Shown: in pieces, positions 24,930-34,410 of the stretch
Position numbering within the stretch: position 1 is the first letter of the stretch
Layout: every line of letters begins with the position of its first letter
DNA from: DASSKA01 sp963839365
GTDB taxonomy: Bacteria > Actinomycetota > Actinomycetes > Propionibacteriales > Nocardioidaceae
Length of the DNA stretch: 64,000 nucleotides
NCBI GenBank assembly: GCA_963839365.1
Contig: CAWIUT010000005.1
Span: 1-64,000 of the forward strand
Direction of reading: 5' to 3'
Translations under genes and position numbers: made by a program
Notes under the pieces: generated by a model
Seen by the model: the letters and a program-made list of their open reading frames with translations, nothing else
Told to the model about the DNA's origin: nothing
The model's database searches: none

Positions 24930-26377
24930 TGGGCGTGCTCAGCACGATCGGCGAGAGTCTGCTGGACGGCCTCGGGATGTTCTGGGACACGCTGTGGGCT
25001 CTGGTGCTGGGGTTCACGCTCTCCGGCATGGTTCAGGCGTTCGTCTCTCGTGCCAGGATGCAACGGGCACTGGGAGACGGTCGACCGGGCACAGTCGCCA
25101 AGGCCGGCTTCTTCGGGATGGTCTCCTCGTCCTGCTCGTATGCCGCCTCCGCACTTGCCAAGACGTTGTTCGCGCGCGGGGCGAACTTCACCGCTGCTCA
25201 GGCGTTCATGTTCGCCTCGACCAACCTGGTGGTCGAGCTCGGCATCGTGTTGTGGTTGTTGCTGGGCTGGCAGTTCGCGCTGGCCGAGTTCGTCGGCGGC
25301 ACCCTGATGATCTTCCTGCTCTGGCTCTTGCTTCCCCGTGTCGTGAAGCCCGCGGAGGTAGAGGGGGCCCGCAAACGACTCAATGGAGGGGCGAGCCCCT
25401 CCGGCCGCGCAGGTGACGACACTGGAGGCGAGCAAGAGGCGTCGACCCGCTCGATCCGTTCGGCCGCCGGTTGGGCTGACGCCGCCGGCTATACGATCAG
25501 CGACCTCACGATGCTCCGCAAGGAGCTGTTCATCGGGTTCCTGGTCGCCGGCTTCCTCGACGTCGCAGTCCCGGTGTCGGTGTGGCAGTCGCTGTTCGTC
25601 ACCGGTCACGGTTTCTGGTCGACCCTGGAGAACGTGGTGCTCGGCCCGTTCCTGGCCATCATCAGCTTCGTCTGTTCGGTCGGCAACGTGCCGCTGGCGG
25701 CGGCGCTGTGGACCGGGGGCATCTCGTTCGGAGGCGTCGTCGCGTTCGTGTTCGCGGACCTGATCGCCCTGCCGCTGCTGCTGATCTACCGGAAGTACTA
25801 CGGCTCCAGGGTCACCGCAAAGCTGCTTGCCGTCTTCTGGGCCACGATGAGCCTGTCCGGGCTGGCAGTCGAGTACCTCTTCGACGGCCTGGGCATCATC
25901 CCCACCGCCGCGACCGGCGAGCACGGCAGTGTCGGGTCAGGAGCTTTCGGCTGGAACTACACCACCATCTTGGACATCATCGCGCTGGCAGGGTTCGCCG
26001 TCCTCTACTGGCTTTACCGCAACCGCGAGCGGCTCGGTGGTGGCGCCGGCTACGCGAAGGACCCCGTGTGCGGGATGCAGGTCGAGGTGGCCCACGCGCC
26101 GGCCGCTGCCGAGCACGACGGCCAGACCGTCTTCTTCTGCTCCGACCATTGTCGGGAACGCTTCACCGCAGCTCCGGACCGGTACGCAGGACAGACCGAT
26201 CGGGGAGAGGTGGACCGGTTCGCAGAGGTCACCGATCCCGTCTGTGGGATGAACGTCGACCCCGAGCATGCTGCGGCCAGCGTCGAGCACGGGGGGCGTA
26301 CCTACTACTTCTGCAACCCCGGATGCCGAGACGCGTTCGTGCAGAACCCCGACCAGTACCTGGTCCAGTCGCGCTGA
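24929..26377 (+). CDS. Permease (DUF318/ArsP-like) fused to two YHS domains
   Basis: A 482-residue fusion. Residues 1-370 form a polytopic permease with two similar halves: span motifs FFGMVSSSCSYAASALAKTL and AAQAFMFASTNLVVELGIVL in the first half, and IISFVCSVGNVPLAAALWTG and FVFADLIALPLLLIYRKYYG in the second. Cys residues inside membrane segments (SSCSYA, VCSVGN) match the thiol-bearing transport sites of this permease family. The C-terminus carries two YHS domains, each starting DPVCGM and holding paired Cys (FFCSDHC; YFCNPGC). YHS domains bind metals and occur on copper ATPases and mercury proteins. With CsoR and a CsoR operator, efflux or handling of copper or another soft metal is the likely role. 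Confidence 0.85.
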   Translation: MGVLSTIGESLLDGLGMFWDTLWALVLGFTLSGMVQAFVSRARMQRALGDGRPGTVAKAGFFGMVSSSCSYAASALAKTLFARGANFTAAQAFMFASTNLVVELGIVLWLLLGWQFALAEFVGGTLMIFLLWLLLPRVVKPAEVEGARKRLNGGASPSGRAGDDTGGEQEASTRSIRSAAGWADAAGYTISDLTMLRKELFIGFLVAGFLDVAVPVSVWQSLFVTGHGFWSTLENVVLGPFLAIISFVCSVGNVPLAAALWTGGISFGGVVAFVFADLIALPLLLIYRKYYGSRVTAKLLAVFWATMSLSGLAVEYLFDGLGIIPTAATGEHGSVGSGAFGWNYTTILDIIALAGFAVLYWLYRNRERLGGGAGYAKDPVCGMQVEVAHAPAAAEHDGQTVFFCSDHCRERFTAAPDRYAGQTDRGEVDRFAEVTDPVCGMNVDPEHAAASVEHGGRTYYFCNPGCRDAFVQNPDQYLVQSR

Positions 26378-26629
26378 CGGCGCCCCTCCTAGAGCATCGA
26401 GCCCAGGGCCAGACCCGACGGTGGGGTAGGCGGCTGTCGCGGACTTGAGCTGGCTTGTGGTGAGGCAGAGCTTGTTCGCCGGTGTGCGAGTGCAGGCTCG
26501 GGCCGTCGTCGACCACGGTCAAGAAGATGGCGTGGTACGCGCACTCTCCCCCGGCGCGCACCTTGCTGTTGAGCGGCTCGGCGACAGGCTGATCGGGGTC
26601 AGCGTGACCCGACTCTCGTGCAGCCTCGC

Positions 26630-26962
26630 CTACGGCGCGTCCTCGGGGCCGACCACCTTGTCGTTGGCTCCGGGACCCGGTGCCGAGCGACGGGACTTGG
26701 CTGCCAGCCCGAAGTCGAGCTCCGAGCGCCGGGGGGCGTGTCCGAGCTCCTGCTGGGCGCTCCGCCACTCCTGCCCGGCGAGCAGCGCACCGAGCACCTC
26801 TCCGACCAGGGCCTGACTCGCCGCCAACGCCTCGCCGGGTGTGGGATACGCCCGAATCGTCCGGTACGCCTCGCGGTCACCGACCAGCACCCGTCCGACG
26901 AAGCCCCAGCTGTCGGAAGCCGGCGCGCTGTCGACTCTGATGAGCAGCGGCTGATCGGACAC
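26630..26962 (-). CDS. Hypothetical protein
   Basis: A 110-residue protein starting at GTG seven bases after GGAGG. The fold-like part (LLIRVDSAPASDSWGFVGRV, LVGDREAYRTIRAYPTPGEA, LAASQALVGEVLGALLAGQE) is followed by a charged tail. No membrane segment or signal peptide and no recognised family. It is divergent from the GAF-PP2C gene at 27148, so the roughly 185 bases between may hold promoters for both. The frame is open further upstream, but that part lacks conservation-like features. Confidence 0.55.
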   Translation of the reverse strand: MSDQPLLIRVDSAPASDSWGFVGRVLVGDREAYRTIRAYPTPGEALAASQALVGEVLGALLAGQEWRSAQQELGHAPRRSELDFGLAAKSRRSAPGPGANDKVVGPEDAP

Positions 26963-27147
26963 GGATCCTCCCGGTGAGCTGGCGTGGCAGCCAGCTGGTC
27001 GCTCCTGCAGGTCGTCGCGGACATCTCGTCGCTTTAGGTCGTCATCGTAGGCAACTCGGGGGGGGCGCCGCCATCCTGGCCCGGTCACGGCCGGGACAGC
27101 CGGGACGAATGGCTCTGGGGGTCATCCCGAAGTAGAGTCATCGTTTG

Positions 27148-28818
27148 ATGACCGTGACCACGCCGCCCCGCCGAGACGAAGGACGGGACGTGCAGCTACT
27201 CGCTGCACAGCTCGAGCTGCTTGCTGGGGTGGTCGCCGGCCAGGCCCTCCGGCCGGCGCTCGAGTCGCTGATCCGGGTGGTGGAGCGGGTCTCGACCGGC
27301 GGGTTGCTCGGATCGATCCTGCTTCTTGACGAGTCCGGCAAGCACCTGCTCCATGGTGCGGCGCCGAGCCTGCCCGAGTCCTACAACTCGGCCATCCACG
27401 GCGTCGAGATCGGGCCCGCTGTCGGCTCGTGCGGAACGGCGGCGTACCGCCGCAGCCAGGTCATCGTCGAGAACATCGACGATGACCCGCTCTGGGACGA
27501 CTTCAGGCAGCTTGCGCTCGGTGCCGGGCTCCGGGCGTGCTGGTCGACCCCGATCGTCGGGGTGGGCGGACGGTTGCTCGGGACGTTCGCGATGTACTAC
27601 CCGGAACCGTCAGCCCCCAGGAGCAGTGACCTGGCGTTGATCGACGTGTTGGTGCGCACCGTAGCGATGGCGATCGAGCGCAGCCGCCTCGACGAGGAGC
27701 GCGAGCGCCAGCTCGCCGAGGAGCGCGCGCTCGGGCTGACCATCCAGCGCAGCCTGCTGCCGGAGATTTCCAGCCGGATCGGGCCGGTGGAGCTCGCTGC
27801 GCGGTACCGCACCGGCGACCCCGGCGTGCACGTCGGCGGAGACTGGTTCGACGCCATCGAGGTCAAGGACGGTCTGGTCCTCGTCGTCGGGGACGTCCAG
27901 GGCCATGACGTGCGGGCCGCAGCGCTGATGGGGCAGCTGCGCACCGTCGTCCGTGCCACCGCCAGTGAGGGGCACCCTCCCGCGGGCGTGCTCGCCCGTG
28001 CGGCCGACTACCTCGAGCGGCTCGCCAGCGACCTGCTCGCCACCGTGCTCGTGCTCCACCTCGACGTCGACGGACGGCTGGCCACCATCGCATGCGCGGG
28101 CCACCTGCCCCCGGTGGTGCTCGAGTCCACCGCGGTGGGAACTTCCTGGAAGCTGGTCGAGGTTGATGCCGGTCCTCCGCTCGGGGTCGGTGAGCACTGG
28201 GAGGAGCGCAGCACCCACCTCCCACCTGACTCCGTGCTGCTGCTGTACACCGATGGGCTCGTGGAGACGCGGACGTGGGACATCGACGAGGGGATCCACC
28301 GGCTCGGTTCGCTGTTGGAGACCTTGCCCGCCTTCGCCGGCCCCGCACGGGTGCTGGACACCGCGCTCGACCTGCTGCCGGTCGGCCGGCGAGGCGACGA
28401 TGTTGCGGTGCTCGCAGCGCAGATGCCACCCAGTGGCACGACCTCGACTCACCGTGCCGAGCGTGTGCTTCCGGCCCAGCCGATGTCTGTCCCCCTGGCC
28501 CGGTCCTGGGTCGAGGGCTGGCTCACCGGGTCGCGCGTGCCGATGAACCTCACTCACGTGGCCCTGCTGGTGGTCTCCGAGCTGATGACCAACGCGGTGC
28601 GGCAAAGTGACACTCCCGTGCGGATCGGCCTCGCGGCTGACAGCGGCTCACTGCTCGTGGAGGTCTTCGACAGCGGGCACCGGATGCCCGAGCTGACCGA
28701 CTCCGCCCCGGACTCCACAAGCGGGCGCGGCCTGCACCTCGTCGACGCGATCTGTGCCGACTGGGGTGTGCGGGAGGACCTCGACGGCAAGACCGTCTGG
28801 GCCCGGCTCACCTGGTGA
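27148..28818 (+). CDS. GAF-PP2C (SpoIIE)-HATPase regulatory protein
   Basis: A 556-residue soluble regulator. A GAF sensor domain spans about 15-180 (GLLGSILLLDESGKHLLHGA, GSCGTAAYRR). A PP2C-type SpoIIE phosphatase follows at about 205-425 with metal-binding GGDWFDAIEV, GDVQGHD, YTDGLVE and RGDDVAVL. The C-terminus (about 450-556) is an RsbW-like HATPase with SELMTNAVRQ, DSGHRMPE and GRGLHLVDAI. Such proteins both dephosphorylate anti-anti-sigma factors and bind or phosphorylate partners, setting stress-sigma activity. The ATG at 27148 is preferred over the TTG just before. Sigma factor and anti-anti-sigma partner are not in the window. Confidence 0.9.
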   Translation: MTVTTPPRRDEGRDVQLLAAQLELLAGVVAGQALRPALESLIRVVERVSTGGLLGSILLLDESGKHLLHGAAPSLPESYNSAIHGVEIGPAVGSCGTAAYRRSQVIVENIDDDPLWDDFRQLALGAGLRACWSTPIVGVGGRLLGTFAMYYPEPSAPRSSDLALIDVLVRTVAMAIERSRLDEERERQLAEERALGLTIQRSLLPEISSRIGPVELAARYRTGDPGVHVGGDWFDAIEVKDGLVLVVGDVQGHDVRAAALMGQLRTVVRATASEGHPPAGVLARAADYLERLASDLLATVLVLHLDVDGRLATIACAGHLPPVVLESTAVGTSWKLVEVDAGPPLGVGEHWEERSTHLPPDSVLLLYTDGLVETRTWDIDEGIHRLGSLLETLPAFAGPARVLDTALDLLPVGRRGDDVAVLAAQMPPSGTTSTHRAERVLPAQPMSVPLARSWVEGWLTGSRVPMNLTHVALLVVSELMTNAVRQSDTPVRIGLAADSGSLLVEVFDSGHRMPELTDSAPDSTSGRGLHLVDAICADWGVREDLDGKTVWARLTW

Positions 28819-28957
28819 CCTGAGGCCGGCAGACCGGAGTGGCCGTGAGTCCTTCTCTCGCGGACCTCCGGCCCTGGTGCCTCCCTTCCTCTCGTGGTCG
28901 GCTGATCTCGGGACACCTCGGCGGCCTCAGCCGTGGTGGCCCCCAGAGGTGGTCGGC

Positions 28958-29950
28958 ATGCGAATCATGGCGCTGGCGCTCGTCGCCGTTCTGGTGCTCG
29001 GTGGCTTCTCCGTGTGGGCGAAACGCCGGGACCTGCCGAGCCTGCAACGCGCCCCGGCGGGGGAGGGGGAACGGCACGTCTCCTTGCTCGCCGAGGCAGT
29101 GGCCTACGTGGGCATTGTCCTGATCCTGGCCGGGGTGGTCGCAACGGTCAGCCAGCAGTGGAGCCGGGTGCCGTACTGGGGGCAGGTGCTCATCTTCCTC
29201 GCGGCCGCCGCGCTCTTCCTCGTGGCCGGGATCGTCGCTTCGAGCAACCCCGAACCGGCGCTGCAGCGGATGGTGGACGTGGTGTGGTTCCTCTCGGTGG
29301 GGTGCGTCGCCGGAGCCGTCGGCTTCGGGCTGCAGCGCAGTGATGGACCGGTGCTCGTGCTCCTCGTCGGCATCGTCACCAGCGGCTACGCCGCCGCGCT
29401 CTGGATGCTGCGCACCCGGGCGGTGCAGCAGGCCGCGCTGTTCGCCGGACTGGTCGTCACCGACGTGGGGGCGGTTCTCGTGGCCGCCGGCACGCGCCCG
29501 CCGGCATGGCTGGCGCTCGGCCTGACCCTGTGGGGGCTCGGGCTGGTCTGGAGCCTGCTGGGTTGGCAACAGTACGTGGAGCCGCTGTGGGCGGCCATGG
29601 GTGCCGGAGTCGTGCTGACTCTGGTCGCCCCGGCACTGAGCCTGGACGCGCACGGGTGGGTCTACGCGGTGGCCTTCGGGACCGCGGCGGCGGCGATGGC
29701 TGTCAGCGTCCCGCTCCGGAACGCGCCGCTCCTGGCGGTCGGGACAGTCGCGATGTTCGGCTACCTCACCTCGCTGGTGGTGCGCTACTTCGGGGACTCG
29801 CTGGGGGTGCCGGCCGCCCTCTCGATCACCGGGGTGCTGATTCTGGCACTCGCTGCGACGGCGGGGCGCCTGCTGCGCCTGGCGCGCCCTGCAGGAGACC
29901 GACGCACCGATGGGAGGCCGACCCATCGTGACCTGCCCAAGGCCTCCTGA
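28958..29950 (+). CDS. Polytopic membrane protein, about 11 spans
   Basis: A 330-residue, strongly hydrophobic protein with an N-terminal anchor (MRIMALALVAVLVLGGFSVW) and ten further predicted spans, among them AVAYVGIVLILAGVVATVSQ, GQVLIFLAAAALFLVAGIVA and AALSITGVLILALAATAGRL. The pair of segments after residue 45 resembles DUF2157-type membrane proteins, but the match is weak. It has an AGAGGTGG-like ribosome site. It lies between two signalling genes and might be a membrane partner of that cluster. Function unknown. Confidence 0.7.
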   Translation: MRIMALALVAVLVLGGFSVWAKRRDLPSLQRAPAGEGERHVSLLAEAVAYVGIVLILAGVVATVSQQWSRVPYWGQVLIFLAAAALFLVAGIVASSNPEPALQRMVDVVWFLSVGCVAGAVGFGLQRSDGPVLVLLVGIVTSGYAAALWMLRTRAVQQAALFAGLVVTDVGAVLVAAGTRPPAWLALGLTLWGLGLVWSLLGWQQYVEPLWAAMGAGVVLTLVAPALSLDAHGWVYAVAFGTAAAAMAVSVPLRNAPLLAVGTVAMFGYLTSLVVRYFGDSLGVPAALSITGVLILALAATAGRLLRLARPAGDRRTDGRPTHRDLPKAS

Positions 29951-29959
29951 GGGGCGTCG

Positions 29960-30700
29960 TCAGCTGGGCCGGGCGAGCTCGGCCCAGACCAGCTTCCCCT
30001 CTCCGGGCACCATCTCGAGACCCCACGCCGTGGTCAGCGCGTCGACCAGGTGCAGGCCGCGACCGTGCTCAGAGGTGTTGCTCGCTGGCTGCGGTTCCGG
30101 GGTACCGGCACCGGTGTCCAGCACGTCGATGCGCAGCGTGGTCGGGTTCAGCGACACCCGCAGCCGGCACGCGGACCCCGCGTGCGTGACGGCGTTCGCC
30201 GCGAGCTCGCTGGTCACCAGGAGTGCGTCGTCGAGCAGAGTGCTCAGGTTCCACTCCGCGACCTTCTTGGCGACGAACGTCCGGGCTGCCTGCGCACTCG
30301 TCAGCGACCGCGGCAGGTCGAGGGTGGCCTCGGTCTCGTGGGGCCGACCGATCGACTCGAGCAGGTCGACGAGGTACTCCAGCTCCGCGTCCTTGAGGAC
30401 GTAACCCTCGACGTGCTTGGCAATCCAGTCCTGCTCCTCGGTGTCGGCGCCGGAGAAGACCACGACCTTCGAGGTCGGCGAGTCCCGGCGGATACGGCTG
30501 AGCACCTCGAGGCCGGCCAGGTCGGGAAGGCCGAGATCCAGCACCACGATGTCCGGCTGCAAGGCCCTGCTGAGGTCGACGGCCTCGGCGCCGTCGCTGG
30601 CCTCGCCGACGACCTCGAACCCGTCCCGGAACCGCAGCGCCGTGCGCAGCAGACGACGTACGTCCCTCACGTCGTCGACCAGGAGCACGCGGATCGCCAT
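29960..30700 (-). CDS. Response regulator with RsbW-like HATPase output
   Basis: A 246-residue protein. Residues 1-120 form a receiver domain with the acidic pair VDD near 9-10, phosphoacceptor Asp55 in IVVLDLGLPD and VVVFSGAD. Residues ~125-246 are an HATPase_c domain of the anti-sigma/kinase type (LLVTSELAANAVTHAG, VLDTGAGTPEP, EHGRGLHLVDALTTAWGLE). Joining a phosphorylatable receiver to an anti-sigma-type ATPase would let a histidine kinase control a sigma-factor partner switch. It lies nine bases downstream of the histidine kinase stop on the same strand, so the two are probably one transcription unit. Confidence 0.9.
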   Translation of the reverse strand: MAIRVLLVDDVRDVRRLLRTALRFRDGFEVVGEASDGAEAVDLSRALQPDIVVLDLGLPDLAGLEVLSRIRRDSPTSKVVVFSGADTEEQDWIAKHVEGYVLKDAELEYLVDLLESIGRPHETEATLDLPRSLTSAQAARTFVAKKVAEWNLSTLLDDALLVTSELAANAVTHAGSACRLRVSLNPTTLRIDVLDTGAGTPEPQPASNTSEHGRGLHLVDALTTAWGLEMVPGEGKLVWAELARPS

Positions 30701-30709
30701 GGCGGAAGC

Positions 30710-32719
30710 CTAGGGCGTCACGCTGCCGGCGTGCAGCGTCTGGTCCGGTGCGGACAGCTGGCCCGGCAGCGTGATGACGAACGCACCACTGGGCGAGTCC
30801 GGGGTGCCCGCCTCGTAGAAGGCGTCGCCGCCGTGCGCACGGGCCAGCTCACGCACGATGAACAGCCCCAGCCCCGTGCCGCTGCGGCTGCGGCCGGTCG
30901 CGAAGCGTTGGAACAACCGGGGACGCATCGGCTCGGGAACACCACTCCCTGCGTCGCTGACCCGGATCTCCACCCCTCCCTGACCTCGTTCCCGGGCGGA
31001 CACGCGCACGGGCGGGAGACCGTGCCGCAACGCGTTGCCGAGCAGGTTGTCGACGGCCTGCGCCAGCCGGTCGCGGTCCGCGGTCGCCGTCAACCCCTCG
31101 GGCACGTCGACGACCATCGCGCCTTCGGGCCAGGTACGACGTACCGTGGAGACCGCGTCGGCGACCACCGCGGCGACCGTCACGTGCTCCGGTGTCACCT
31201 CCAGCGCGCTGGCCTGGAGCCGGGACGCGGTGAGCAGGTCAGCGAGCAACCTGCGCAGCCGGGTGGTGCTGGTCTTCATGGCCTCGAAGAACTCGGCACG
31301 CTCCTCGTCGGAGAGCTCGGTCCAGTGCCGGGACAGGGTCTCCGCCGAGCCCCCCAGCACACCGATGGGCGTGCGCAGCTCGTGAGCGGTCACTGCGAGG
31401 AACTGTGCCTGCTCCTCGGCGGCCTCCTGCAGCCGTGAGTTGAGCATCTCGAGCTCACTGTTGGCGGTGGCCAGCGCCTCGACCGCGTGCTCGCGTTCCT
31501 CCTCCAGCTGTCGCCGGGGGGTGTTGTCGCGGGTGACCTTGGTGAAGCCGATGTGCTCGCCGCGCTCGTTGAGGACCGCGGTGATGAGCACGTTGGCCCA
31601 AAACGGCGAGCCGTCCTTTCGCAGCCGCCACCCTTCTTCCTCGTAGTGCCCGTCGCGCAGGGCGGCGGCAAGCTCGTACTCGGGGTGCTTGCGCGCGGCC
31701 ACCTCGGGTGGGTAGAAGATCCGGAAGTGCCGGCCGATGATCTCCTCGGCGGTGTACCCCTTGATGCGTTGGGCCCCGGCGTTCCAGCTGACGACGTGAC
31801 CGCCGGTGTCCAGCATGAAGATGGCGTACTCCTCAACGGCGTCGACCAGCAGGCGGAACCGCTCCTCGCTCTGGCGCAGCTCCTCGAGGGCGCCCCGTTC
31901 GGCGGTGACGTCCTGCACCTGCAGGAACAGGTAGAGAGCCCGATGGCTGGAGTCGCGGACCGGTGCCAGGATGGCCCGCGCGAACCGGTTGTCGTCGGCT
32001 GACTGCAACCGGTGCTCGAGCTGAGCGACGTCGACGGCGCCGCTGCGGATCCGTTCCAGGGCGGTCTCGACGTCCCCGCCCTGGTTGACGGTCAGATCTC
32101 CGTAGAACATCCCAACCAGGTCCGCGGCAGGCCGATGGAGAAGCGTCGCCAGCGCCCGGTTGGCGCGGACCAGCCGACCGGTCAGCGTCATCGTCGCCAT
32201 GCCGATGGCCGCCTCCTCGAAGACTGCGTGGAAGCGCTCGAGGTGCTCCTGGAGGACCTGCTGGTCGATGTCCAGGCCGTGCTCCTCGATCTCGGCCACC
32301 GCGTCGGGATAGGCCGTCCGGCCGCCGCCGGAGTCGCCGCCGTCGCCCCCGAGGACCTCCAGCAGCCGGTCGACCAGGGTGTCGATCGGCGCGGACTTCT
32401 CCACGAACGAGGCGGCGCCCAACTGCCGCGCCCTCTCGACGAGACCCTGCTCCTCGAACCCGCTGTAGAGGACCACCCTGGTGGCGGAGGAGGCCTCCAG
32501 CACCATGGGAAGCGCCTCCAGACCGTCCACACCGGGCATCGAGACATCGAGCAGCATCAGGTCGGGGCGCAGCCGACGCGCCATCTCCACCGCGTCGGCG
32601 CCGTTGGTGCCCTCACCGACGACGCGAAGCCGCCCGGAAAGGCGCAACCGGGTCTTGAGCAGCAACCGCACCTCGGTGGCGTCGTCTACGACCACGACCG
32701 TAGGCGTCTGCTCACCCAT
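30710..32719 (-). CDS. Hybrid REC-PAS-PAS-histidine kinase
   Basis: A 669-residue soluble kinase. The N-terminal receiver (1-125) has VDD and the phosphoacceptor in LMLLDVSMPG (about Asp58). Two PAS domains follow: about 165-285 (AAIGMATMTLTGRLVRANRA) and 295-415 (DAVEEYAIFMLDTGGHVVSW, GRHFRIFYPPE, KDGSPFWANVL). A coiled-coil joins the second PAS to HisKA (FLAVTAHELRTPIGVLGGSA, His near 443) and the C-terminal HATPase (NLLGNALRHG, SDAGSGVPEP, GTGLGLFIV). No membrane span is present. The start at 32719 is chosen because it begins the receiver; the frame stays open far upstream into another gene's promoter. It is co-oriented with the REC-HATPase gene. Confidence 0.92.
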   Translation of the reverse strand: MGEQTPTVVVVDDATEVRLLLKTRLRLSGRLRVVGEGTNGADAVEMARRLRPDLMLLDVSMPGVDGLEALPMVLEASSATRVVLYSGFEEQGLVERARQLGAASFVEKSAPIDTLVDRLLEVLGGDGGDSGGGRTAYPDAVAEIEEHGLDIDQQVLQEHLERFHAVFEEAAIGMATMTLTGRLVRANRALATLLHRPAADLVGMFYGDLTVNQGGDVETALERIRSGAVDVAQLEHRLQSADDNRFARAILAPVRDSSHRALYLFLQVQDVTAERGALEELRQSEERFRLLVDAVEEYAIFMLDTGGHVVSWNAGAQRIKGYTAEEIIGRHFRIFYPPEVAARKHPEYELAAALRDGHYEEEGWRLRKDGSPFWANVLITAVLNERGEHIGFTKVTRDNTPRRQLEEEREHAVEALATANSELEMLNSRLQEAAEEQAQFLAVTAHELRTPIGVLGGSAETLSRHWTELSDEERAEFFEAMKTSTTRLRRLLADLLTASRLQASALEVTPEHVTVAAVVADAVSTVRRTWPEGAMVVDVPEGLTATADRDRLAQAVDNLLGNALRHGLPPVRVSARERGQGGVEIRVSDAGSGVPEPMRPRLFQRFATGRSRSGTGLGLFIVRELARAHGGDAFYEAGTPDSPSGAFVITLPGQLSAPDQTLHAGSVTP

Positions 32720-32883
32720 GCGCACGACGCTACCCCCACGCAAGGATCTCAGACGTGCCGGTGCGGTCCGTGTGAGATCTGTGTCCCTCCACGGCACTCG
32801 TCCCGGCTGGTTCCGCCCCCAGTCTGGTGCAAGCACCCCGGTTGCGGTCGAATAGGGCTCACAGACCCAACGGAGGTGCGCCC

Positions 32884-34410
32884 GTGTTCTACCCCCTGAC
32901 CGTCCGGGACTTCCTGGACCGTGCCGAGAGCGTCTACCCGGACCGGCTGGCAGTCGTCGACGAGCCCGACCAGCCCGCGGCGGCCCTGGGGGAGCCGAGC
33001 TACCGAGAGCTCGCCGGGCTGGCCCGGGCACAGGCGGCCCGGCTCGACCGGCTCGGCGTCCCGGTCGGCGGTCGGGTCGCGGTCATCTCGCAGAACTCCG
33101 CGCGGCTGCTCACCTCCTTCTTCGGGGTGAGCGGCTGGGGCCGCGTGCTGGTGCCGGTCAACTTCCGGTTGAGTGCCGCTGAGATCGAGTACATCGTCGG
33201 CCACTCCGGTGCCCAGGTGGTGTACGCCGACCCTTCCCGCAAGGACGTGCTGGACAGCCTCGACGTCCCGCACAAGTTCGTGCTCGGCGACGACGACAGC
33301 TTGTTCCAGCCCGACGCCGAGCCACGGCCGTGGGACGACCCGGACGAGACCGCCACCGCCACCATCAACTACACGTCCGGGACCACCGCGCGCCCGAAGG
33401 GCGTGCAGCTCACCCACCGCAACCTCTGGCTGAACGCCACCGTCTTCGGGCTGCACACCACGCTCACCGACCGTGATGTGTACCTGCACACCCTGCCGAT
33501 GTTCCACGCCAACGGCTGGGGGATGCCGTACGGCGTCACCGGGATGGGTGGGCGGCACATCGTGCTCCGCCAGATCGACGGGACCGAGATCCTGCGCCGG
33601 GTCGAGCGGCACGGGGTCACGCTGATGTGCGCGGCTCCAGCGGTCGTCAACGCCGCCCTCGATGCCGCTGAGTCCTGGTCCGGACAGACTCCCGGCCGGG
33701 ACCGGGTGCGGCTCGTGGTGGCCGGGGCGCCACCACCGTCGCGCACCATCGAGCGGGTGCTCACCGAGCTCGGCTGGGAGTTCGTGCAGATCTACGGGCT
33801 GACCGAGACCTCCCCGCTGGTCACCGTGAACCGCCTGCGCGCCGAGTGGGACGACCTGGCGCCCAGCGACCAGGCCCGCAAGCTGATGCGGGCCGGCGTG
33901 CCGGCGCTCGGGGTCCGGGTGACCACCGACCGCTCCGGAGAGGTGCTCACCGCCTCGAACCACAACCTGGACGGCTACTGGCGGCAGCCCGAGGAGACCG
34001 CCCGGGTGCAGGAGGGCAACTGGTTCCACACCGGCGACGGTGGGTACGTCGACGACGAGGGCTACCTGGTGATCTCGGACCGCAAGAAGGACGTGATCAT
34101 CTCCGGTGGGGAGAACGTGTCCTCCATCGAGGTGGAGGACGCCCTGATGTCCCATCCGGAGGTCAAGGAGGTCGCGGTCATCGGCATCCCCGACGAGAAG
34201 TGGGGCGAGCTGGTCACCGCCCTCGTGGTCCGCGCCGGTGACGTCGATGCCGAGGACCTGATCGCCCACTGCCGGAAGTCACTCGCCGGCTACAAGTGCC
34301 CCAAGCGGATCGAGCTCGTCGACAGCCTGCCCCGCACCGCCACCGGCAAGCTGCAGAAGTTCAAGCTGCGCGAGCCTTTCTGGGAGGGGCACGACCGGCA
34401 GGTCAACTGA
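32884..34410 (+). CDS. AMP-binding acyl-CoA synthetase
   Basis: A 508-residue adenylate-forming enzyme that would activate a carboxylic acid with ATP and join it to CoA. The A3 motif NYTSGTTARPKGVQLTH, the A5-like YGLTETSP, the A7 motif WFHTGDGGYVD and the A8/A10 region SDRKKDVIISGGENVSS with PRTATGKLQKFKL (catalytic Lys) are all intact. It starts at GTG after GGAGGTG. The sequence resembles medium/long-chain fatty acyl-CoA ligases of the FadD group. It stands alone, divergent from the histidine kinase. Confidence 0.9.
   Translation: MFYPLTVRDFLDRAESVYPDRLAVVDEPDQPAAALGEPSYRELAGLARAQAARLDRLGVPVGGRVAVISQNSARLLTSFFGVSGWGRVLVPVNFRLSAAEIEYIVGHSGAQVVYADPSRKDVLDSLDVPHKFVLGDDDSLFQPDAEPRPWDDPDETATATINYTSGTTARPKGVQLTHRNLWLNATVFGLHTTLTDRDVYLHTLPMFHANGWGMPYGVTGMGGRHIVLRQIDGTEILRRVERHGVTLMCAAPAVVNAALDAAESWSGQTPGRDRVRLVVAGAPPPSRTIERVLTELGWEFVQIYGLTETSPLVTVNRLRAEWDDLAPSDQARKLMRAGVPALGVRVTTDRSGEVLTASNHNLDGYWRQPEETARVQEGNWFHTGDGGYVDDEGYLVISDRKKDVIISGGENVSSIEVEDALMSHPEVKEVAVIGIPDEKWGELVTALVVRAGDVDAEDLIAHCRKSLAGYKCPKRIELVDSLPRTATGKLQKFKLREPFWEGHDRQVN

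Noticed and set aside
26229..26768. A minus-strand frame opposite the permease 3' end and beyond
   Set aside because: Overlaps the well-supported YHS domain on the other strand, no start with a ribosome site and no family resemblance.
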